Assembly (NCBI GenBank): GCA_038380435.1
Contig: JAWZYU010000001.1
Span: 17,402,001 to 17,466,000, forward strand
Length of the DNA: 64,000 nt
DNA from: Ryuthela nishihirai
Taxonomy: Eukaryota; Arthropoda; Arachnida; Araneae; Heptathelidae
Direction of reading: 5' to 3'
A program made the position numbers and the translations under genes. Under the pieces are notes generated by a model. That model made no database searches, was not told the DNA's origin, and saw nothing but the letters and a program-made list of their open reading frames with translations. Below, in pieces: positions 45,458-56,686 of this stretch (its first letter is position 1; each line of letters opens with the position of its first letter).

Positions 45458-46249
45458 AATGTAATACAACAGAAAACAAGAGATTAGATGTAAGAAGAAT
45501 AACGGAAGGTTTGAAAGTCTCGACTATCAAACAGATGTTTACACTCAAACGTTATGTCAGATGTTATGTCAAACAGATGCTAAACAGATGTTTACGCAGT
45601 ATACTGATTTCGTAATAGCGATGAGGTTATACGAATTAATGACGCGTTGTTTTTGGTCCTTAACTCATGCATAAAAAATGAGCAAATATAATTATGAACA
45701 GAGTTGCCAAAACTTGAGGAAGGAAAGTCAGGAAGGAGGAATTTGGCTGTTAATGCTAAACAGGAACTTATTAAAATTTGCTTTAATTTATCGAATAACA
45801 CTATACTTATTCAGTACGAACTTGCTTCGAGAACAACGTTCTAGTTTCTGAGGTTGAAAATTTGGTTAAATTATGTAGCATTTGCATAAATGTTTATATA
45901 TGGAATTGGACCTGTCTAATCGCAGTTTGATTATTCAGGAAACAATTTCGAAGTGTAGTTAGCTGATCGTGACTCAACAACTCGATTATTTGCTGTCGAC
46001 AATAATTCGCTTCCGCATATAGAAGTTGTGGCCTTACTTTATTTGTCTACTACGTCGTGAAAGATTACATGCATCTATTCTCGCACATACAGCCCAATTC
46101 CTCAAATTATCCCACATAATATTAATACAAAATATCATTGTCTTGTGGAATGAGTAGCCAAAATATTGTCAGTGCACAAAACATGAATAAAAAACGCAAA
46201 GCTACAACAACATTCACGTAGACAAGATGGAGATGCTTGATGCAGTGGT
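45458..46249. other. AT-rich spacer
   Basis: Short duplicated phrase around AACAGATGTTTACGC at 45530-45597. No gene. Confidence 0.45.
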
Positions 46250-47060
46250 TGACACGAAGGCTGCCAGATCACTAATTTCTAAAAAAATCGTTTCCAGATA
46301 TTTTTTCTGAATTCTGTAATCGACCTTAGTGTTCGGATGCTTTTTTGAGCGACTGTAGGTGGTCATATTATTTTGATACTAGATCGTGTGGGCTCACTCA
46401 CGGAAATATTGAGCATGTGCAGTTACCGTTTTTCCTGAATTCTGTAATCACGTGACACGAAGGTTGCCAGATCACTAATTTCTAAAAAAATCGTTTCTAG
46501 ATTTTTTTCTCAATTCTGTAATCGACCTTAGTGTTCGGATGTTTTTTTGAGCGACTGTAGGTGGTCATATTATTTTAATACTAGATCGTGTGGGCTCACT
46601 CACGGAAATATAGAGCGTGTGCAGTTACCGTTTTTTCCTGAATTCTGTAATCACGTGACACGAAGGTTGCCAGATCACTAATTTCTAAAAAAATCGTTTC
46701 CAGATTTTTTTCTCAATTCTGTAATCGACCTTAGTGTTCGGATGCTTTTTTGAGCGACTGTAGGTGGTCATATTATTTTGATACTAGATCGTGTGGGCTC
46801 ACTCACGGAAATATTGAGTGTGTGCAGTTACCGTTCACAGCAAACTGGAGGGTGTGCAGTAACTGCACACGCTCCAGTTTGCTGTGAACGGTAACTGGAG
46901 CGTGTACAGTTGCTGTACACGGTCCAGTTATTTTTCCTGAATTCTGTAATCATGTGACTCGAATGTTGCCAGATCACTAATTTCTAAAAAAATCGTTGCC
47001 AGATATTTTTTCTGAATTCTGTAATCAACCATAGTGTTCGGATCCTTTTTTGTGCCACTG
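46250..47060. mobile_element. MITE-T composite with internal tandem array
   Basis: Ends at TTTGTGCCACTG followed by TA (47061-47062). The left end is truncated. Internally GTGTTCGG anchors fall at 46329, 46531 and 46733, a 202-bp period. Each unit contains GAGCGACTGTAGGTGGTCAT, TCGTGTGGGCTCACTCACGG and TCACGTGACACGAAGG. The last part carries the long palindrome GCAGTAACTGCACACGCTCC. Confidence 0.85.
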
Positions 47061-47062
47061 TA

Positions 47063-48465
47063 CAATCCTAGAATGTGTCACATATGTCTCTAACTCTACT
47101 TTTCTTAACCCCGCAGTGGACGAGGTCCGATGTCCACTTGGACTTTTAAATTATATATTAACATAATATGCAATAATATGGATTCTGTGTCGGTACATAA
47201 TAAACAATATTCAAACCAAACAGAGCCCATGCTCATAAAATGATGAAAATGAGTTAATTAAAATTTTGAAATTAATTGGGAGTGATTTCAATAACCTGAA
47301 TTAATCAAATATATTTAGCAGTGGTGTGCATAAACTTTATGCAATATGATGATATTTACGTAGTAGTAGAAAATGTGGGAAAACTGCTATTTAAGAAGTT
47401 CATATGCCTTTTACTGAGAGACATTTTTGAAAGAAAAAGAACTATATGGATTTTTACTTTAAAACATTCATATATTTTGGTAAGTTTGACTAAAGAATAC
47501 AGACCAGTTTATGTTAATTTAAATCGTCTAAAAGTATGCGGATTGATTGTTTATTCATGACTTAAATCGCATACAATTAACCTAGTCTTTGCGACATTTT
47601 TGAAATTTGGAATTTAAAATCAAATACAAACAAATATTAAGAAATAACTATTACCATGCGAAATATTTGCAGAAGTCTCTAAATCATTGACATTACTGCG
47701 CATAATACGAGACTGTACGAAAAGTTGCCTTTTTATTTGAGTAACTTCTTGTTGGTAAATTAAGCAACATAATCGAGAACAAAGCAGTCTGTTTTTAACA
47801 TCACTCCCCCCCTCCCGTTTCATTTTATAAACGCTTCAAACTATCCTCTATAGCATAAGGATTATAAATTTCATCCCGGCTGTTTTGGCATTTGTTTGCG
47901 TTGCACTTTAAAAGTCTTAGTTTTAATAACGGCGGAATGTTCTGCGAAGCAGCTATTACAGAGAAATAGTTTCAGAGTTATGCGCTAAGGAAAACCTATT
48001 TAATTACAAAGAGTGGCCTTCTCAACATTCCACATGAAACAAGTGGAGAAGCCATTGAAGGCTACTGCCCTGAGACCAACGATGGTATCCTCCTCCTCCT
48101 CATCCTCCGTTCCGCCGCCTCCCTCATAGCTGCTAATGCGGGCTGGCTTCCCTCGCACTGTCTCTACCTTCTTAGTCAACCAAGTGTGTCGTAAAAATGC
48201 CTAGAGATCCTGTCTCATACTGAAACCAACTGTTAGTTACTACACAGACTTTGTTAGTCATGCCACGGTCGCAGTCAGGCAGGCACAGCAGAAGGCTCCT
48301 TCGCTGTGTACTAAACGTTATCTGTGGTTTCTACCATGCTTCGTTTAATACCTCTTAAGTTATGGGGCGATGTTACCATCGACAACTCTTGACTGGAGGT
48401 TTTTGTCTATATTTCGTCTTAAATCACATAAGGTGGTAGTAAGCGTTGCTTTTTTTCTGTATAAG
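47063..48465. other. Spacer, partly GC-richer
   Basis: AT-rich to about 47990. From 48000 to 48330 the composition is less AT-rich, with (CCT)n at 48092-48106. No convincing exon. Confidence 0.4.
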
Positions 48466-48570
48466 GAAGCAAGGAGTTGGCTCAGTCGGCAGCGCCCAAC
48501 GTTCAAGTTTGTAGTGTACCTGCGTCGAAATTTTCTTCGCTAACGCCCGCTGTGACCTAAGTGCTGAAGA

Positions 48571-48962
48571 TTTGGTTGGGTTGTTTTACCTCTGAGCGGC
48601 ACTTTTTTGCACACCATGGGCTAAATGGCCAGGTCACATGGACCCCGAAGGCTCAGAAAAGGTTGGGGGAGGGGACCCACTGGAATAGCTGTTGGGAGAC
48701 AGATGGTAGCCTCCCGTCAAGGCCATCCAGCCTGTTCTTTAACGTGCACAGGGTATGGCTCTCCCGCACACGGGGCCACGGCTTAACGTCCCATCCGACG
48801 GACGGATTTTCCAAGCCCATCGTTGTCCCCTACTGACCGTGGGCAGGGCGGGGAATTTTGCGGAGATAAATCTCAACGCTGACCCAGCTGGGACTCGAAC
48901 CTGGGAACTACAGATTACGAGCCTGGAGCGCTACCGACTGGCTGCGCCCCCGCCCCCGCCCC
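48571..48962 (-). mobile_element. SINE-A, full length
   Basis: Perfect 12-bp TSD AAGTGCTGAAGA (48559-48570, 48963-48974). Confidence 0.93.
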
Positions 48963-49042
48963 AAGTGCTGAAGAGAAAACAGATGCGTTTGGAAAGGTCG
49001 TCGTGTGGGACGATAAGCTCTGACTCCATGTGTATGAGAGCC

Positions 49043-49304
49043 AGGCTCGAAGCATGAGTGGGAGCAATTGAGATCTTGAGACTGAACATTTGAAACATTT
49101 ATGATTCTTACAAGTGAATGATTTACCGAATTATCAGTTACTTGTCAATCCGCCAATAGTGTAATGGATCAACAATTACGCGAAATATCATTAGTTGATT
49201 GAAAAGTGATGAATGGCTCGATCAACCAATGATCTACGTCAATCATCCTTTCGTGAACTGCTCAGTCTCATTGTCTCAATTGCGTATACTACGCTTCGCC
49301 GCTG
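49043..49304. mobile_element. MITE-C in an old SINE-A
   Basis: TSD ATGAGAGCC / ATGAGAGTC (49034-49042, 49305-49313), 8 of 9. The right terminus ACTACGCTTCGCCGCTG is well kept. Confidence 0.85.
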
Positions 49305-49433
49305 ATGAGAGTCATCCCCTCTGCCAATGTCAAAGAATACATTGGATGCACTTGACCAGAGGCTTTCCTCTGTCTCTTAAATTCCCTTATTCAGCTCTGA
49401 GCGTTTGAGGTCCTTATCTCCTGGCCATCTAGC

Positions 49434-49725
49434 AAACTTCCCCGCCCTGCCCACGGTCAGTAGGGGACACCGATGGGCTTGGAAAGGCCGCCGTCCGTCG
49501 GATAGGACGTTAAGCCGTGGCCACGTGTGTGGGAGAGCCATATCCTGTGCACGCTAAGGAACACGCTGGATGGCCTTGACGGGAGGCTACCATCTGTCTC
49601 CCAACAGCTGTTCCAGTGGGTCCCCTTCCCCAACCTTCTCTGAGCCTTCGGGGTCCATGTGACCTACCCATTTAGCCCATGGTGTGCAAAAAAGTGCCGC
49701 TGAGAGGTAAAACAACCCAACCCAA
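49434..49725 (+). mobile_element. 5'-truncated SINE-A
   Basis: Starts in the body at TTCCCCGCCCTGCCCACGG. Perfect 14-bp TSD CCTGGCCATCTAGC (49420-49433, 49726-49739). Confidence 0.93.
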
Positions 49726-50004
49726 CCTGGCCATCTAGCCCAATGTGGACGCAAAAAAGCCATCTTTGACGAAGAATCTTTAATATAGTGTAAATAATGT
49801 GAAATATACTCCTAAAATTACAAAAATCGAGCAGTAAAGAAAATTCTGTCGATGAAAAAAACCACATGTACCAAAATGGAAGAATTTTCAATTCCAAAAC
49901 TTAAAGAAAGGGAAAATAACTAATTGCACAAAGAATATTATCAAAATATGTTATTTAAAATTTAATACATTTGATGTCGTTAACTCTAATTTATGTATGA
50001 TGAT

Positions 50005-50712
50005 GAGTGTGTTGTGCTGTTTAACCTCTGAGGGAAACTTACTTTTTTTTTGCACACAATAGACTAGATGTCAAGGTGACAAGGACCACAGAGGCTCAGG
50101 GAAAGTAAAGGGAAGGGAACCCCTGGATATCTGTTAGGAAACAGATGGAAGCCTCCTGACAGGGACCATCCAGCGTGCTCTTTAACTTGCACAGATATGA
50201 CACTCCAACACACTGTTTCACTGCTTAACGCCCCATCAGAAGGGCGGGGGTGGCTCAGTCGGTGGCGCGCCAGCCTCGTAATCTGTAGTTTCCAGGTTCG
50301 AGTCCCAGCTGGGTCAGCGTTGAGATTTATCTCCGCAAATATTCCCCGCCCTGCCCACTGTCAGTAGGGGACACCGATGGGCTTGGAAAGGCCGCCGTCC
50401 GTCGGATGGGACGTTAAGCCGTGGCCCCGTGTGCGGGAGAGCCATACCCTGTGCACGTTAAAGAACACGCTGGATGTCCTTGACGGGAGGCTACCATCTG
50501 TCTCCCAACAGCTGTTCCAGTGGGTCCCCTCCCCTAACCTTCTCTGAGCCTTCGGGGTCCATGTGACCTGGCCATTTAGCCCATGGTGTGCAAAAAAGTG
50601 CCGCTCAGAGGTAAAACAATCCAACCCAGCCCCATCAGGTGGGCGTCGGTATTTCCAAGTCCACCGGTGTCGTCCCTTTCTGACAGAGGGCAGAGTGGAT
50701 TTAATAGAGACA
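50005..50712 (-). mobile_element. Old SINE-A split by a young SINE-A
   Basis: Left part 50005-50239 (GTTTAACCTCTGAGGGAAAC to TTAACGCCCCATCAG); right part 50629-50712 (GTGGGCGTCGGTATTTCC to GCAGAGTGGATTTAATAG). Confidence 0.8.
50240..50628 (+). mobile_element. Young SINE-A nested in an old SINE-A
   Basis: Perfect 10-bp TSD GCCCCATCAG (50230-50239, 50629-50638). Confidence 0.92.
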
Positions 50713-50939
50713 TTGATGACAATCAACTGATAATTTTATGTTTGCTTTTTACCTTTTAAAGCACACGTAAAAAGACAACTTTATTTATTGTCTGTTAACG
50801 AGAATTTCACACATGCCTTTTTTCGCTGAAAACAAATTTCTTTCCCTTATTTTCGAGAAAACAATCTTTACATACTCTACGAACTACATTCCACACGCCA
50901 TGAGTTTTCGTTGTGATCGGCCACAAGATTAGAGAGATA

Positions 50940-51496
50940 CAGTCTCTCAAAAAAGTATCCGAACACTATGGTTGATTACGGGTTAGGTTGTTTTACCTCT
51001 GAGCGGCACTTTTTTGCACACAATGGGCTAAATGGCCAGACCACAAGGACCCCGAAGGCTCAGAGAAGGTTGGGGGAGGGGACCCACTGGAACAGCTGTT
51101 GGGAGACAGGTGGTAGCCTCCCGTCAAGGCCATCCAGCGTGTTCTTTAACGTGCACAGGGTATGGCTCTCCCGCACACGGGGCCACGGCTTAACCTCCCA
51201 TCCGACGGATGGCGGTCTTTCCAAGCCCATCGGTGTCCCCTACTGACCGTGGGCAGGGCGGGGAAATTTTGCGGAGATAAATCTCAACGCTGACCCAGCT
51301 GGGACTCGAACCTAGGAAGTAGAGATTACGAGCCTGGCGCGCTACCGACTGAGCCACCCCCGCATCTATGTTTGATTACAGAATTCAGAAAAAATTGGGT
51401 TGCCAGATCTCTAATTTCTAAAAAAAAATCGTTGCCAGATATTTTTTCTGAATTCTGTAATCAACCATTCTGTTCGGATACTTTTTTGAGCGACTG
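50940..51496. mobile_element. MITE-T interrupted by a SINE-A
   Basis: CAGTCTCTCAAAAAAGTATC after TA (50938-50939) and TTTTTTGAGCGACTG before TA (51497-51498). The copy resumes after the SINE with GAATTCAGAAAAAAT. Confidence 0.88.
50980..51365 (-). mobile_element. SINE-A, full length, in a MITE-T
   Basis: 14-bp TSD CTATGGTTGATTAC / CTATGTTTGATTAC (50966-50979, 51366-51379), taken from the MITE arm. Confidence 0.93.
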
Positions 51497-52282
51497 TACA
51501 GTGAAAATACTGTTTTATAACCGTGTTATCATATTATGGAGAGCTATTTCACTGGTGAGCTATCCTCGTTTATCTTTTAACGCTACACTCGATTATAACG
51601 ACAAGACAATGTCGAAACGAAGGAAACAGCTACATAAAAATGCATCTGAAATTAGGAAATGATCCAATCATTCTGTTAAAATGAAATAAGAACGAAAATC
51701 GGCTAAGCAATACTCAACAACAATTTAATATTGTGTCTGGCAGATAGTTCGTTGAACAGTCAGTTTTAATAATAAGTAACAGAAGATTAGTCAGTAAGGC
51801 AATAAATAAGACTCGAAGGGCTTTAACGTTGGGTAATTATATTAATAAACGTGTTCAAAATCTCATAATGAGCGGCCGAAGAGCGTGTGTTCATCTAATC
51901 AACAGCACTGCACAAACACCCGAAGTTTCAGTAAGGTAATGGAAAAGTCATAAAAATACGAAAATATATATTTCCCCAATTAAAGCTAAGTCGCTGCTTC
52001 TAAAATATAAGATGCGGATATTGGTTTAGTCGGCAATGCCTCGGGCTCATAATCTGCGGTAAGAAACTGAGCCAAAAACTAGCTGAAAGGGGATCCTATA
52101 GTTGACGTAGTGGTGTTAAGCAATACATAAAAAATGTGTTTAAAAGTCCAAGAATTTTGACCAAAAGTATTATAAAGTAACAACATACATACAGTGAATC
52201 TATTTCCTGTTGTTAAATATACGGGATCAAAATGAAACCAAAAACAACGCCTGGAACTAAAGGAACAGCGCTACCCCCATTT
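51497..52282. other. Spacer with a relic SINE-A head
   Basis: Mostly AT-rich. At 52013-52066 a degraded head (GGTTTAGTCGGCAATGCC, GGCTCATAATCTGCGG) is visible, here with a CAT anticodon-like triplet. Confidence 0.45.
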
Positions 52283-52445
52283 CCAGCCCTGCCATGGTGC
52301 ATGTTAAAGATTATGCAGGCTTCCATCTGTCTCCTAACAGCTGTGCAATGAATTCCCTTCCCTAAACTTTTCGGATCCCTCGGGGTCCTTGTGACCTGGT
52401 CATTTCTCCCATTGTGCGCAAAGATGTGCACAATGCAATGTCAGA
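52283..52445 (+). mobile_element. Old SINE-A 3' fragment
   Basis: CATCTGTCTCCTAACAGCTG and GGTCCTTGTGACCTGGTCAT of the body and tail. Confidence 0.7.
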
Positions 52446-52541
52446 GAGCAACATGCAAGAAATCTAAACGTAAATCAGTACTTCGTATAGAGTTATTTTT
52501 CCTTACGATCACGATGAATTAATCTCTGCAGTTTTCCAAAG

Positions 52542-52776
52542 ATGTCCCCCCCCCCCCATCCCACCCCATATAGGCTGAACCGAAATTCGTTCATCATTTT
52601 CCGACATGCCGCTTTTCACCGAGTTAAAAACTTGCCTAGAAAGAAGTTCATTCATCTCCAGTCAGTTGCAAGACGGATCCCTCCTGTGAAGAAACGGACT
52701 TGCATCTATCATCTCCCAAAAAACATGGCCATAAACATCTCAGGATGTTGGATGACTGGTCTCGGTGAGTAAGCGG
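52542..52776 (+). other. Possible 5' exon ending at a splice donor
   Basis: Non-repetitive, GC-richer sequence. An ATG in good context (AAAAAACATGG, at about 52725) opens the short peptide MAINISGCWMTGL, which ends at TCTCGGTGAGTAAG, a near-consensus splice donor. A longer frame is open from 52542. No downstream exon is recognised, so this is tentative. Confidence 0.28.
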
Positions 52777-53279
52777 AAAATATGCATATTTCTCTGCGGC
52801 CCAGCGAAGCCTATCCCGCAGCTACACGAGCTGCACAATGTCGCCGCTTTGCCCCTACAAAGAGGGCGGAAGGAGACTTCACAGCAGGCAAATGCCCACC
52901 ATTTTCGCACACTGCTTCAAGTTGAGTAGTTGTACCACAGAATTGCTGTTGAAACTTCTACTAATTTCTGTGCTACAAAAAGGCGACTGCGTTGCTTAAG
53001 TTCAATTCAAAACAAAAGCTCTTCTTTCTTGTCATTACGTTTCTTACTTGTATCGTTTAAGTATGTTGGAATGCGAAATAGTTATGATTTAAAGAATTAA
53101 ATTAGAATTTTTGCTTTCATACAGGAAGATACAGAAAGTATTGTAATCTTGAAAAATATCGCTGCCGATTTTATTTTATCCCTAAATTGTGAAAGTTGGT
53201 TTTTGGAAATGCGATCTGTCACTTTGCGACTCTAATGTTTCAACGATTGAAGATACTGAGTTTAAATATTATATTTCTG
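52777..53279. other. Spacer, partly GC-rich
   Basis: GC-rich to about 52930, then AT-rich. No recognised repeat. Confidence 0.4.
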
Positions 53280-53288
53280 TGTAAGTCT

Positions 53289-53546
53289 GGCGCGAAGCGT
53301 GGAAGTAATTGAGACTTTGAGACTGCGCAGTTGAGATATTTATGACTCTTACAGGTGATTGATTTGCCGAATTATCAGTTACTTGTCATTCAGCCAACAG
53401 TATCATGAATCAACAGTTGCATCATAGATCAATGGTTGATTGAAAAGTTAATGATAGTTCAATCAGCCAATGATCTACGAGAATCATCGTTTCGTCAACT
53501 GCGCAGTCTCATTGTCTCAATTGCTTCCACTACGCTTCGCCGCTGG
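53289..53546. mobile_element. MITE-C, best preserved copy
   Basis: Termini GGCGCGAAGCGTGGAAG and CTTCCACTACGCTTCGCCGC; internal mirrored GACTGCGCAGT. The 9-bp TSD is TGTAAGTCT / TATAAGTCT (8 of 9). Confidence 0.88.
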
Positions 53547-53610
53547 TATAAGTCTATCGAGAATAATGGTGCTGTAAATATACATATACTGAGTATAAAT
53601 AATAAAGGAT

Positions 53611-53986
53611 TGGATTGTTTTACCTCTGAGCGGCACTATTTTGCACACCATGGGCTAAATTGCCAGGTCACATGGACCCCGAAGGCTCAGAGAAGGTTGG
53701 GGGAGGGTCGTTTTACCTCTGAGCGGCACTTTTTTGCACTCCATGGGCTAAATGGCCAGGTCACATGGACCCCGAAGGCTCAGAGAAGGTTGGGGGAGGG
53801 GACCCACTGGAACAGCTGTTGGGAGACAGATGGTAGCCTCCCGTCAAGGCCATCCAGTGTGTTCTTGAACGTGACAGAGTATGTCTCTCCCGCACACGGG
53901 GCCACGGCTTAACGTCCCATCCGACGGACGGCAGCCTTTCCAAGCCCATCGGTGTCCCCTACTGACCGTGGGCAGGGCGTGGAAAG
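53611..53986 (-). mobile_element. Headless SINE-A with a duplicated tail
   Basis: The tail and 3' body (GTTTTACCTCTGAGCGGCAC to GGTTGGGGGAGGG) occur twice at the left. The right end stops at CCGTGGGCAGGGCG, so the head is missing. A perfect 14-bp TSD AAATAATAAAGGAT (53597-53610, 53987-54000) encloses the whole. Confidence 0.92.
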
Positions 53987-54188
53987 AAATAATAAAGGAT
54001 GCTTGCGATTTCTTTTACTTCTGAAATAATATCTTCGCCACTTTCTTGGGACCAAAATGTCCTTTCATGAAAAATGGCTGACAAAAGATAAAGCTTGCAA
54101 GTTGCAAGGTAAGGTTCGCAGATGAAATCTTATTGCGTGAATGCAAGCTGATTCAGGTGCAGCACCCTGAGCATGTCTGTTCCATTTA

Positions 54189-54446
54189 GCGGCGAAGCGT
54201 AGCGGAAGCAATTGAGACTATGAGACTGCGCAGTTGACGAAACGATGAGTCTCGTAGATCATTGTCTGATTGAGCTATCAGTCATTTTTCAATCAACCAA
54301 TGACCTATGATGACATTGTTGATCTATGACACTATTGGCTGATTGACAAATAACTGATAATTCGGTAAATCAATCAAAGAAGAATAATCAATCAAGAATC
54401 ACAGATGTCTCAACTGCACAGTCTCAATGTCTCAGTTGCTTTCACC
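54189..54446. mobile_element. MITE-C, right end damaged
   Basis: Left terminus GCGGCGAAGCGTAGCGGAAG is intact. The right arm ends GTTGCTTTCACCGACTG, with CACTACGCTTCGCC lost. No clear TSD. Confidence 0.8.
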
Positions 54447-54450
54447 GACT

Positions 54451-54959
54451 GTTTGGTGCAACCCTTTCATGTGGGAACACGCTTTCAGATTTTAAAAAAA
54501 AACAGTGTTGATTGGTAAGCACAAAGTTCCGCCACAAATAAAAGAAAATACAAATAGGAAAACCCATAGATAACATGGTTATAACGAAATGATTGCAGAA
54601 CCTCTTTCGGTCAGGTCCCGAACTTCGAAAGAGCCATTCAGAATACCCCATTTAGTACATCTAAGCCTAAAAAATGCAGTTTTAAACGTATAATTAGCAT
54701 GTCATTTTTTCAAAATATAATGAAGTGCAAAAAACTTGCCAAGTGATAATACATTGAATTTTTATATATTTATTTATGCGCTGTGTGTAAAAGAAAACAA
54801 ATATTCTTTTTTGACAAATGCCTAAAATCGAAATGTCCTTTTTTGTCAAATAAAAAATCTGCAACCCTACTTGCGATAGAGTGATTTTGGAAAAGACGTT
54901 TTTCACAGAAATGGTTTTCAAGAGGTATAGCAAATATTAACCATGTGGAGTTCAGTCAT
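54451..54959. other. AT-rich spacer
   Basis: No recognised gene or repeat. Confidence 0.45.
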
Positions 54960-54971
54960 AATCTGCATAGG

Positions 54972-55363
54972 TTGGGGCGGGGGTGGCTTAGTCGGTAGCG
55001 CGCCAGGCTCGTAATCTGTAGTTCCCAGGTTCGAGTCCCAGCTGGGTCAGCGTTGAGATTTATCTCCGCAAAAATTCCCCCGCCCTGCCCACGGTCAGTA
55101 GGGGACACTGATGGGCTTGGAAAGGCCGCCGTCCGTCGGATGGGACGTTAAGCCGTGGCCCCGTGTGCGGGAGAGCCATACCCTGTGCACGTTAAAGAAC
55201 ACGCTGGATGGCCTTGACGGGAGGATACCATCTGTCTCCCAACAGCTATTCCAGTGGGTCCCCTCCCCCAACCTTCTCTGAGCCTTCGGGGTCCATGTGA
55301 CCTGGCCATTTAGCCCATGGTGTGCAAAACAGTGCCGCTCAGAGGTAAAACAACCCAACCCAA
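54972..55363 (+). mobile_element. SINE-A, full length
   Basis: Perfect 12-bp TSD AATCTGCATAGG (54960-54971, 55364-55375). Confidence 0.94.
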
Positions 55364-55375
55364 AATCTGCATAGG

Positions 55376-56640
55376 ACCTATAGTCCAAAAATGGTTTTAC
55401 ACAATCCAATGAATAACCATCTTTATAAACTTTTGCTTTAGCTGATCTCACGTATCATTCATCCGTTGCAGAACGAAGAATTAATAACGAGCCTATCTGA
55501 ACAAAAAGGCTGCATTTTGAAATGAATAATAAAGTTACAAATATGAGAATGTTTTTCAGTATATGTTGTACCGTTACACGTTGCAACTTGATGTTCGTGT
55601 GAAACATTTTCACCTAAGTATGTCAAATGGATGAAATGAAGGAGAGATTTTATGGCACTTCTTATAGGGATTCGACCACGCAGGGACAACTTGAATCGCC
55701 ATTTTTGTCTGTGCCCTTTCCTCCTGAAAAAAAAAAAAAAACACCAACCTTGGATCTATGTGGCGAAGAGCGGGTTGAAAAGGAACTGATGAATTTCATA
55801 AATTCCCAGGCCTCCAAGTGTGTGTTCCGAAAAGTTCGTTCAAGAACTGGAACGCCAGCAAACCAATATACCAAACCAATATCCAAGAGAGGCCTACACG
55901 TCTCTGAAGTATCACCTGACTGTGTATGGTGGCTCTTTGGAACTTAAAAGACAGCTTGAAAATGAAAAGTTGCGACTTAACTTCAGGACGTTTCTGAGAT
56001 CAGAACCAATCGTTTAGGCTGTGATTTAGCCATTTTCAGTTGAGGTAATCACCTTCTGGCATCATTTTCATCCCCGTTACACTCTTACATCTAAAAATGT
56101 ATAAATGCAAACAATTTTAACTCCTCAATTTAAAATATGCAACGTAAGGAGTAAAAGAAGTGAATCCTTCCATTGATGATATCACTTACTGAAGACACAC
56201 TAACTGAAGAAAAGGATAAGGAGGCAGCATTTTTTTTTCAATCCTTCATAATACTTATGCACTGCCTTACCAAAACATTAAAGAAAATCATGTTTTGTGA
56301 ACGAGAATCTAACTTCGAAGCTATAAAACTATAACTTCTAAAATATGCATATGGAAACATGTTACAGATAATAAATTAAATATCGTAATCAAATCTATTC
56401 AAATCTAGATTTCCAACACTATTCATTCACTTTATAAAGTCATGGAAGCTGGAATATTTAATAATAAATCGCTTTATGAAAATCATTCAAATTATATAAT
56501 ATTGAAATAATCTTTTCGTGAACTTCTAAAACGTATATTTATTTTATAAATGATTTGAAACAACACTTATTATTTAAGTTTTAATTAATTTTTTTAGGTA
56601 AATTCTTTTGATATATTACTGTTGTGAAATATTCCAGCTT
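55376..56640. other. Spacer with unassigned open frames
   Basis: At 55627-56017 two overlapping plus-strand frames (106 and 65 codons) have ordinary codon composition, in sequence less AT-rich than its surroundings. The second (residues such as EKFVQELERQQTNIPNQY) picks up where the first loses likeness to coding sequence, as a frameshifted gene remnant would. No domain recognised. The rest is AT-rich. Confidence 0.3.
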
Positions 56641-56655
56641 TCACAACTCTTGAAA

Positions 56656-56686
56656 TAATAAATAAATAAATAAATAAATAAATAAT
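56656..56686. repeat. (AATA)n microsatellite
   Basis: Seven tandem AATA units, probably grown from a SINE-B tail. Confidence 0.85.

Larger units (their letters stand above)
48466..49765 (+). mobile_element. Old SINE-A split by three insertions
   Basis: Pieces: head 48466-48570 (GTTGGCTCAGTCGGCAGCGC), body 48975-49042, body 49305-49433, tail after 49726 (GCCATCTAGCCCAATGTGG). A young minus SINE-A, a MITE-C and a young plus SINE-A interrupt it. Confidence 0.8.

Noticed and set aside
47321..47560. 79-codon plus-strand ORF
   Set aside because: Strongly AT-biased codons (Ile, Phe, Lys, Tyr) and no context; a chance frame in AT-rich DNA is more likely.
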